Shown here in pieces: positions 42,896-49,246 of a stretch of DNA of 64,000 nt (positions are counted from its first letter, which is position 1; the number at the start of each line of letters is the position of its first letter). Below the pieces are notes generated by a model. The model had not been told where the DNA came from, searched no databases, and was given only the letters and a program-made list of their open reading frames with translations. The position numbers and the translations under genes were made by a program. Source of the stretch: Tenacibaculum discolor (lineage in GTDB: Bacteria > Bacteroidota > Bacteroidia > Flavobacteriales > Flavobacteriaceae); the NCBI RefSeq assembly GCF_003664185.1, contig NZ_RCCS01000006.1, forward strand, positions 186,001 to 250,000. The letters run 5' to 3'.

Positions 42896-42925
42896 AAAAG
42901 ACTAGATTAATATCTAGTCTTTTTT
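42896..42925. terminator. Terminator after Roadblock cassette 1
   Basis: Stem AAAAAAGACTAGAT / ATCTAGTCTTTTTT with TAAT loop; symmetrical T tracts. It ends the minus-strand cassette 1 just after its last stop codon and shows that the two cassettes are separate transcription units. Confidence 0.87.
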
Positions 42926-42928
42926 TTG

Positions 42929-43183
42929 TTAATCATCTTGTGGTTTTTGTTTTTTGAATTTGACTAAATCGAGAACATTCTCAAATCTAGGTTCAAAAAA
43001 GAAATCATAAACAGCATTTTTTAAGTCATTAACATTGTTTATGTTAGAAGTTTCGTTATAATCGATAGCTGATTCATTTAGTAAAACTTTAGTTTTATAT
43101 TCATTCTGAAAAAAACTTATATATTTTTGAAACTCACTATCGATACTCATTTTTTTGATATCAATAGCTTTATAAGACTTCAT
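42929..43183 (-). CDS. Small third protein of Roadblock cassette 1
   Basis: 84 aa, no recognised domain. Predicted helical: KKMSIDSEFQKYISFFQNEY, then an Asn-rich linker and a C-terminal aromatic segment VYDFFFEPRFENVLDLVK. The 'F-F-F...DLVK' ending is shared with the 63-aa protein of cassette 2. The start codon overlaps the end of the Roadblock B gene by 14 nt, implying translational coupling. Possible adaptor of the Roadblock pair; inferred. Ends at the cassette 1 terminator. Confidence 0.65.
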   Translation of the reverse strand: MKSYKAIDIKKMSIDSEFQKYISFFQNEYKTKVLLNESAIDYNETSNINNVNDLKNAVYDFFFEPRFENVLDLVKFKKQKPQDD

Positions 43184-43544
43184 TTAACTCTGTTTTATAT
43201 TTTTTTAGCATTGTTCTTGTGAGAGCTAAGTTAGCTCTATTAGAATCAACAGCTAGATAAATAAAGTACTCTCCGCTTGGGGATAAATCTACAACATGAA
43301 TATGATTATCAAGTTTAAAATGAATGTCATTAATGTTTTCTTTTAGACCTAAGATGTCTATAGCTTTTCGCTTGGCATTTATAATTTCTACATTATAAGC
43401 ACAAGCTAAAGCAGGATCAAAATTTGAGTCGGCAGAATCAGAAGCTAAAGATTCACCTGAAGCTATTTCAGCTACACTAATTGCAATATACCCAGGTATA
43501 TTTTCTTTTACATTTTGAACTAAGTCGTTTAGGATTTTTTCCAT
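43170..43544 (-). CDS. Roadblock/LC7-like protein, cassette 1 (B type)
   Basis: 124 aa, same length as its paralogue at 41905 and alignable without gaps. Blocks conserved in both: PGxIAxS, FDP.LA.AYN, KAID.L.L, HxxxxxPSG.YFxYLAVDS and LxKYKxELN. Such conservation across a duplication indicates selection on the fold and probably on a shared interface. Roadblock/LC7 assignment is by pattern, not by search. Lies 32 nt after the A-type gene. Confidence 0.8.
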   Translation of the reverse strand: MEKILNDLVQNVKENIPGYIAISVAEIASGESLASDSADSNFDPALACAYNVEIINAKRKAIDILGLKENINDIHFKLDNHIHVVDLSPSGEYFIYLAVDSNRANLALTRTMLKKYKTELNEVL

Positions 43545-43576
43545 AAATTCCGGGGGGTTTTTAGGTTAAGTAATAA

Positions 43577-43915
43577 TTAAATGTTAATAGTATTAGTCTC
43601 TTTTTTAAACATTAAGTTTAAAAGACCGATGTTAGTGTTCTTGTCGGCTAAAAAGCAAAGTACGTACTCTTTATACTTAAAAAGCAGAAGTGCTTCTTTG
43701 TCAGATTTTAAAATCATTTCATTTAATTCTGTCTTAAAGAAAAGGTTAAAAAAACTACTGGACATATTAAAGATAACAGCATCGAATGCAGCAATTTTAT
43801 CTTTTATTTCGACCAAGTCGTTATCGTGAGGGTAAAAGTCAATAATTTTACCTTCTTCGTCAATTAAATAAATTGCTCTTGTTTTAGTTTCTAATAGTAA
43901 TTTTTGTAAATCCAA
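43577..43915 (-). CDS. Roadblock/LC7-like protein, cassette 1 (A type)
   Basis: 112 aa; start is a TTG, since no in-frame ATG or GTG is seen close upstream. Pattern RAIYLIDEEGKIIDFYPHD, a helix (IAAFDAVIFNMSSSFFNL), MILKSDKEALLLFKYKEY and VLCFLADKNTNIGLLNLMFK fits the Roadblock/LC7 fold. Distant paralogue of the A protein of cassette 2. First gene of cassette 1. The upstream 300 nt hold no clean TAnnTTTG box. Confidence 0.75.
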   Translation of the reverse strand: MDLQKLLLETKTRAIYLIDEEGKIIDFYPHDNDLVEIKDKIAAFDAVIFNMSSSFFNLFFKTELNEMILKSDKEALLLFKYKEYVLCFLADKNTNIGLLNLMFKKETNTINI

Positions 43916-44223
43916 TTTTAAATAACTTTTACAGCTAATATAAACTTTTTTATTATTGAAAAAAAACTTTGAATATTATTTTTATTAATAAAACGCAGGT
44001 TATTTGTTAAATAAATGAATTAATTTTTGTTTTATCGCTTATGTTTTAAGGATAATTAAATTAAAAACAAAAGTTTTCTAGTCTCAATTTAACTGAATAT
44101 TTAGAGGATATACTAGTATTTTTTTTTGATAAAACAGGGTTTAAGTATAAAAATACGTTTCTTAACTTTTTAATAAAAAAGTTAATTTGATAAGGTAATA
44201 TAGAGGGATTTAAAGAGTTGGAG
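43916..44223. other. 308-nt intergenic region upstream of Roadblock cassette 1
   Basis: Very AT-rich, no convincing ORF, RNA or terminator. It should contain the cassette 1 promoter on the minus strand, but no perfect TAnnTTTG is visible, which could mean activator- or alternative-sigma control. Confidence 0.5.
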
Positions 44224-45072
44224 TTACAAAGAAGCTTTAATCATTCGATCGTTACCAAATAAATCTTTTCGAAGTTCAATCTGTCTAAATCCTTTGTTTT
44301 TTAACATTTCAACAGTTTCTAAACCAAGGTACTGGTTAATCTCAAAAAAAAGCAGTCCGGTTTTAGTTAAGCTATTCTTAGCTAAATCGGCTATTTTTTT
44401 ATAGAAAATTAATGGATTGTTATCTTCAACAAACAAAGCTAAATGTGGTTCGTTTTTTAATACGTTATTTTTTATTTCTACTTTTTCTAATTCACGTACA
44501 TATGGTGGATTAGAAACAATAATATCAAACTCCCCACTTAATTCCTCAGTTTTTAAAATGTCTTGATGCATAAAGGATACTTCAACTTTATTTAAGACAG
44601 CATTTTGTTTGGCTGTTTTTAAAGCTTCTTCAGAAACATCAATAGTACTTACAGTTGTTTTAGGTAAATGCTTTTTCAAACTAATAGGAATACAGCCTGT
44701 TCCCGTTCCAATATCCAAAATAGATAAAGATTCTTGGTTTTTATCTACCTCATTAATAATCCACTCAACAAGCTCTTCTGTTTCAGGGCGTGGAATTAGC
44801 GTGTTTTGATTTACTTTAAAAGGAAGTCCGTAAAACTCTGTTTTGGTCAATATATATTGGATAGGTTCTTCTTCTTTTAATCGAACTAGAGCTTCATTTA
44901 ATAATATTCTCTTATCAGAAGAAATTTCAAAATCAGGTCGTAACGTGAGATCTATACGTTTGAGCTCTAAATACTCTTCAATTAAAAAAAAGAAAAAAGT
45001 ATCAATTTCTGTTTGAGGATAAACGGATTTTAATTGCTCAGAAAAATACGATTTGTATTGTTTTAGTTGCAT
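44224..45072 (-). CDS. prmC: Peptide chain release factor N5-glutamine methyltransferase PrmC
   Basis: 282 aa. N-terminal helical domain, then SILDIGTGTGCIPISL (SAM motif I) and DIIVSNPPYVRELE, whose NPPY binds the glutamine of the GGQ motif in release factors. PrmC methylates RF1/RF2 and improves termination. Central region RPETEELVEWII is also typical. Minus strand, 28 nt after the GNAT gene, so the two may be cotranscribed. Cytoplasmic. Confidence 0.96.
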   Translation of the reverse strand: MQLKQYKSYFSEQLKSVYPQTEIDTFFFFLIEEYLELKRIDLTLRPDFEISSDKRILLNEALVRLKEEEPIQYILTKTEFYGLPFKVNQNTLIPRPETEELVEWIINEVDKNQESLSILDIGTGTGCIPISLKKHLPKTTVSTIDVSEEALKTAKQNAVLNKVEVSFMHQDILKTEELSGEFDIIVSNPPYVRELEKVEIKNNVLKNEPHLALFVEDNNPLIFYKKIADLAKNSLTKTGLLFFEINQYLGLETVEMLKNKGFRQIELRKDLFGNDRMIKASL

Positions 45073-45100
45073 TATGTTATTTCCTATTTATAATATTTTT

Positions 45101-45592
45101 TTACAAATCTTTTAACATCCATACATTACAAGAGTAATGTCCTGTGTTACCTAATGGCTCTTTTAAATCAATAAAACCATTTTTCCTATACAAGGTTGTA
45201 GCTGCTTTCATATATGGTAAGGTTTCTAAATAACACTGTTTAAAGCCTTGCTCTTTAGCTTTGTTTAAACAAAAGTTTATTAATTTACTACCAATACCTT
45301 TTCCTCTGGCCACAGGTAAAAAGTACATTTTTTGTAGCTCGCAAATATTTCCTTCAAAATTATCTAATTGAGCAAAACCAGCTCCTCCTACAACAACACG
45401 ATTATGTTCTACAACAAAATATCCAGCCCTATCTTTTTGGTAAGTTTCATACATTTCATCCGTTGCTTTATCTTCATAAGCAGTGCCTACTTTGGGAGCA
45501 CCAAGTTCAATTAATACTTCACGAATTACCTTAGCCATTTCGGCATTATCTTGCGGTTTTATTTCTCTAATGATAAAATCAGATGGAGTCAT
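45101..45592 (-). CDS. GNAT family N-acetyltransferase
   Basis: 163 aa from ATG 45592. A longer TTG frame begins at 45619, inside the promoter region of the divergent gene, and is rejected. Acetyl-CoA-binding motif A is LQKMYFLPVARGKGIGSKLI (R-G-K-G-I-G), preceded by FVVEHNRVVVGGAGFAQLD and followed by CYLETLPYMKAATTLYRKNGF. Transfers acetyl to an amine; substrate unknown. Divergent from the LEA-like lipoprotein. Confidence 0.9.
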   Translation of the reverse strand: MTPSDFIIREIKPQDNAEMAKVIREVLIELGAPKVGTAYEDKATDEMYETYQKDRAGYFVVEHNRVVVGGAGFAQLDNFEGNICELQKMYFLPVARGKGIGSKLINFCLNKAKEQGFKQCYLETLPYMKAATTLYRKNGFIDLKEPLGNTGHYSCNVWMLKDL

Positions 45593-45602
45593 AAGAATAT
45601 AG

Positions 45603-45610
45603 TACTTTTG
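45603..45610 (+). promoter_or_regulatory. -7 box TACTTTTG, lipoprotein-ribD operon
   Basis: Perfect TAnnTTTG, 33 nt upstream of ATG 45644. Confidence 0.5.
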
Positions 45611-45643
45611 CAAGAGCAAAGTACCAAAAAAACACGAGTTTTC

Positions 45644-46108
45644 ATGAAGAAATTCATTTATTTTTTACCTTTTTTATTACTAATAATTAGTTGCTCGGTA
45701 AAACAAAAACCATTTTTTTTAAAAGTTGATGATATAAAACTTTTATCGGCTTCTACTGATACTATAAGAGTTGGTGCTAATGCTTATTTTGAAAACCCAA
45801 ACGATATAGGTGGCAAAATAGCTACTGATGAAATAAAAGTATTAATCGATCAAGTAGAGGTAGCACAAGTTTCTTCTGAAGAATTTAAAGTTCCAGCTCG
45901 GAAAGAATTCTATATTCCGTTAAAGGTTGTAATTCCTTCAAAAAGAGTATTTGAAAATAATAAAAATGGGATTTTAGGAGGAATATTAAACTCGTTAATA
46001 AATCAGCGATTGAAAGTACATTTTAAAGGAGACTTAAAATATAAAGTTTTAGGATTTTCACATGTATATCCTATTGATAAAGTAGAAGATATTAAAATTA
46101 AATTTTAG
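45644..46108 (+). CDS. LEA-type (LEA_2/WHy-like) lipoprotein
   Basis: 154 aa; frame is open upstream but ATG 45644 gives a proper signal peptide (FIYFLPFLLLIISC) with lipobox LIIS-C. The mature part has the immunoglobulin-like LEA_2/WHy signature: DTIRVGANAYFENPNDIGGKI (N-P-N), then VPARKEFYIPLKVVIPSKRV. Such domains are linked to desiccation or stress tolerance in other organisms; bacterial role unclear. Four nt upstream of ribD. Confidence 0.75.
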   Translation: MKKFIYFLPFLLLIISCSVKQKPFFLKVDDIKLLSASTDTIRVGANAYFENPNDIGGKIATDEIKVLIDQVEVAQVSSEEFKVPARKEFYIPLKVVIPSKRVFENNKNGILGGILNSLINQRLKVHFKGDLKYKVLGFSHVYPIDKVEDIKIKF

Positions 46109-46112
46109 CGCT

Positions 46113-47165
46113 GTGAATCACGAAAAGTATATACAACGTTGTTTAGAGTTAGCAAAAAAAGGAATAGGTACTACAAGACCTAATCCCTCTGTTGGAGCAG
46201 TAATTGTGTGTAAAAATAAAATAATTGGTGAAGGCTTTACATCACCTTATGGTGGGCCACATGCAGAAGTTAATGCTATTAACTCGGTTCAGAACCAAGA
46301 TTTATTAAAAGAAGCAACTATATATGTTACGTTAGAACCATGTTCGCACCATGGAAAAACCCCACCCTGTGCCGATTTAATTATTAATAAAGAAATACCT
46401 AACATAGTAATAGGTTGTGTAGATACTAATAGTTTAGTCGCAGGAAAAGGTATAGAACGACTTAAAAAAGCTGGTAGAAATGTGACTGTTGGTGTTTGTA
46501 AAGAGGCTTGTAAAGAGCATCATAAGCGCTTTTTTACTGTTCAAAGCAAAAAGAGACCCTATGTTATTTTAAAGTGGGCTGAGACTAAAGATGGTTTTAT
46601 AGCTCCGTTAACAAAAGAAGAACAAAAACCTGTATGGATTTCTAATCAATACTCTCAACAATTAGTACATAAATGGAGAAGTGAAGAACATACTATTCTG
46701 GTAGGAACAAATACTGTAATTGCTGATAATCCGTCATTAACTGTTAGAAGTTGGTCTGGAAATAATCCGATAAGGATTGTTATTGATAAAACTTTAAGAA
46801 TTTCTACAGAAGCAACTGTTTTTGATGGAAATATTAAAACGATAATTATTACAGAAAAAAAAGAAGATAAAAGAGAAAAGAGGAAAGAAAAACAAAATGT
46901 TATTTATGAAACTATCGATTTTTCTTCTCAAATAGCAAAACAAATCTGTGAGGTATTACATAAACATCAAATACAATCCGTAATTATTGAAGGTGGAGCA
47001 CAAACACTACAAACATTTATTAATGAAAATTTGTGGGATGAAGCCAAGGTTTTTATCGGAGATATAAACATAAAAGAAGGAGTAAAGCGTCCTGTTTTTA
47101 ATGCTAAACTTTCTTCCGAAGAAAAAATAGATAACGATATTTTAAGAATATATAGAAATGATTAA
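46113..47165 (+). CDS. ribD: Bifunctional riboflavin biosynthesis deaminase/reductase RibD
   Basis: 350 aa, GTG start at 46113. N-terminal deaminase: RPNPSVGAVIV, GPHAEVNAI (zinc His and catalytic Glu) and TLEPCSHHGKTPPC (zinc cysteines). C-terminal reductase: RPYVILKWAETKDGFIA, TILVGTNTVIADNPSLTVR and VIIEGGAQTLQTFI. Performs the second and third steps of riboflavin synthesis on the GTP-derived pyrimidine. The 3' end overlaps the HAD gene by 8 nt. Confidence 0.96.
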   Translation: MNHEKYIQRCLELAKKGIGTTRPNPSVGAVIVCKNKIIGEGFTSPYGGPHAEVNAINSVQNQDLLKEATIYVTLEPCSHHGKTPPCADLIINKEIPNIVIGCVDTNSLVAGKGIERLKKAGRNVTVGVCKEACKEHHKRFFTVQSKKRPYVILKWAETKDGFIAPLTKEEQKPVWISNQYSQQLVHKWRSEEHTILVGTNTVIADNPSLTVRSWSGNNPIRIVIDKTLRISTEATVFDGNIKTIIITEKKEDKREKRKEKQNVIYETIDFSSQIAKQICEVLHKHQIQSVIIEGGAQTLQTFINENLWDEAKVFIGDINIKEGVKRPVFNAKLSSEEKIDNDILRIYRND

Positions 47166-47769
47166 AAACATCATTTTTGATTTTGGTGATGTATTCATCA
47201 ATTTAGACAAAGAAGCAACATATAAAGAACTTGCAAAATTAGGGGTTAGAGAAATTTCAGAAGATATGATGCAGCAATATTATCAATATGAAATGGGATT
47301 GATTTCTACTGATGAGTTTGTGTCATTTTTTCATGATAAATTTAATATTTCAAAAGAAGATTTGGTTCGTTCTTGGAACGCCATTTTATTAGATTTCCCT
47401 AAACATCGATTGAGTTTTTTAAAAGAATTAGCGGCTAGTAATCAGTACAGGTTGTTTTTACTGAGTAACACCAACGACTTACATATTTCTTGGATTCAAA
47501 ATGATTGGGGAGAAGAGTTGTATAATGAGTTTAAAGATTGTTTTGAACAGTTTTATTTATCGCATGAAGTCAATTTTAGAAAACCAAATACAAACATTTT
47601 TGAGTTTGTACTTCAAGAAAACGGGTTACAAGCTTCTGAAACCTTTTTTATAGATGATACCAAAGAGAATACTGATACAGCAGAACAATTAGGTATTCAG
47701 ATATGGAATAATTGTCCCAAAACAGAAGATGTAGTTGATTTACTAAAACGAAAAGAGTTTACAGTGTGA
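47158..47769 (+). CDS. HAD family phosphatase (HAD-IA, YihX-like)
   Basis: 203 aa. Motif I IIFDFGDVFINLD (catalytic Asp), small helical cap, motif II LFLLSNTND, motif III Lys in NFRKPNTNIFEF, and motif IV FFIDDTKENTDTAEQLG. Cytoplasmic phosphatase of sugar or nucleotide phosphates. Its position directly after ribD would suit the missing riboflavin-intermediate (ARPP) phosphatase, though this is only positional inference. Start overlaps ribD. Confidence 0.9.
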   Translation: MIKNIIFDFGDVFINLDKEATYKELAKLGVREISEDMMQQYYQYEMGLISTDEFVSFFHDKFNISKEDLVRSWNAILLDFPKHRLSFLKELAASNQYRLFLLSNTNDLHISWIQNDWGEELYNEFKDCFEQFYLSHEVNFRKPNTNIFEFVLQENGLQASETFFIDDTKENTDTAEQLGIQIWNNCPKTEDVVDLLKRKEFTV

Positions 47770-48629
47770 TATACTTAATTTTTAGCATTCTTATTTCTAG
47801 TTTACTGTTTGTTATTTTTAAACTTTTTGATGTTTGTAAGGTAAATACATTACAAGCAATTGTTTTAAACTATGCTGTAGCGTTATCTTTTGGTTTTGTT
47901 CATACCGAGGTTTCTATACCTGTCTCTGAAATACCAGGTAAACCTTGGTTTTTAGGAGCTTTTATTTTAGGTTTTTTATTTATAGCTGTATTTAATGTAA
48001 TGGGAGTTACTGCTCAAAAAAATGGGCTCTCAGTAGCTTCAGTAGCAGGAAAAATGTCAGTAGTAATCCCTGTAGTAATTGGAATTTTTTTATATAATGA
48101 GAGTATAGGTTTAGTTAAAGTTGTAGGAATAATTTTAGCATTAATAGCAGTATATTTATCTTCAGCAAAAAGTGACACTTCTCCTGTTCAGTTTAAGAAC
48201 TTGTTGTTCCCACTATTACTTTTTTTAGGTTCTGGAAGTATTGATACATTATTAAAATATACGGAAACCACTTATGTTCCTAAAGAAGCCGTACCAATGT
48301 TTTTATCAACTATTTTTGGATGTGCATTACTTTTTGGATTTTTCTTTTTAATGGCTCAATTAATAAGTAAAAAAGGGAGTTTTGAATGGAAAACAGTACT
48401 TGGTGGTATCGTTTTAGGAATTCCAAATTATTATTCCATGGAATTTCTGTTAAAAGCACTACAAACAAAAGGACTTGAAAGCTCTACAGTTTTTACCATA
48501 AATAATGTATCTATAGTGATTTTAACCACGGTATTTGCTCTTACATTTTTTAAAGAAAAATTGGTCAAAAAGAATTGGATTGGTATTGGGCTTGCCATAA
48601 TTAGTATTTTATTAGTAGTTTCGGCGTAA
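47766..48629 (+). CDS. EamA-family transporter (second copy)
   Basis: 287 aa, GTG start overlapping the stop of the HAD gene. About ten transmembrane helices, with family-type segments GLSVASVAGKMSVVIPVVIG and GLESSTVFTINNVSIVIL. Different subfamily from the protein at 3166. Possibly a metabolite exporter or importer, substrate unknown. Its location among riboflavin-related genes does not prove a flavin role. Confidence 0.87.
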   Translation: MIYLIFSILISSLLFVIFKLFDVCKVNTLQAIVLNYAVALSFGFVHTEVSIPVSEIPGKPWFLGAFILGFLFIAVFNVMGVTAQKNGLSVASVAGKMSVVIPVVIGIFLYNESIGLVKVVGIILALIAVYLSSAKSDTSPVQFKNLLFPLLLFLGSGSIDTLLKYTETTYVPKEAVPMFLSTIFGCALLFGFFFLMAQLISKKGSFEWKTVLGGIVLGIPNYYSMEFLLKALQTKGLESSTVFTINNVSIVILTTVFALTFFKEKLVKKNWIGIGLAIISILLVVSA

Positions 48630-49246
48630 TGAATGAAGAAATAAAAGACACTTACAAAACGATTACAAAGCCTTCTGAAGAAACCTTATTCAAAGACCGA
48701 AACAGTAAGTTTTTCGGGTATGCTTTTCCTGTTTTTTCTGAAGAGGATATTAAAGAACGGTTAGAAGAACTTCGAAAACAACATCATACAGCGCGTCATC
48801 ATTGTTATGCGTGGCAATTAGGAACTGAGAAAATCCGTTTTCGTGCCAATGATGATGGGGAACCCAGTAACTCAGCTGGTCAGCCAATTTACGGACAAAT
48901 ACAATCTTTTGATGTAACTAATATTTTAATTGTTTCTGTTCGTTATTTTGGAGGCACTAAACTTGGAGTAGGAGGATTGATTAACGCCTATCGAACTTCC
49001 GCACAATTAGCTTTAGAAGCTTCTGAAATTGTTGAGAAAACCATAGATATTCATTATAAATTAAAGTTTGGATACGATATGATGAATAAAGTGCAACGTA
49101 TTATTAAAGAACGAAACTTAGATATTATCAATCAAAAATTAGAATTAGACTGCGAGTACACCATTTCCGTACGTAAAAAAGAAGCTGAAAGTATTTTTGA
49201 AACTTTTAATAATTTGTTTAAAGTGGAGATTAAGGAAATAGAATGA
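48629..49246 (+). CDS. yigZ: YigZ/IMPACT family protein
   Basis: 205 aa. Opening SEETLFKDRNSKFFGYAFPV and the core HHTARHHCYAWQLG, RANDDGEPSNSAGQPI and IVSVRYFGGTKLGVGGLI are hallmarks of the UPF0029/IMPACT N-terminal family. A C-terminal EF-G-like domain (DUF1949) follows. Associated with translational control; exact role unclear. ATG overlaps the previous stop (TAATG). The last 108 bp are duplicated 2.8 kb downstream (see repeat entries), so its 3' end is at a recombination junction. Confidence 0.93.
   Translation: MNEEIKDTYKTITKPSEETLFKDRNSKFFGYAFPVFSEEDIKERLEELRKQHHTARHHCYAWQLGTEKIRFRANDDGEPSNSAGQPIYGQIQSFDVTNILIVSVRYFGGTKLGVGGLINAYRTSAQLALEASEIVEKTIDIHYKLKFGYDMMNKVQRIIKERNLDIINQKLELDCEYTISVRKKEAESIFETFNNLFKVEIKEIE
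49139..49246 (+). repeat. Left copy of 108-bp yigZ 3'-end direct repeat
   Basis: Last 36 codons of yigZ. Matches 51900-52007 in 99 of 108 positions by hand alignment. Confidence 0.9.
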
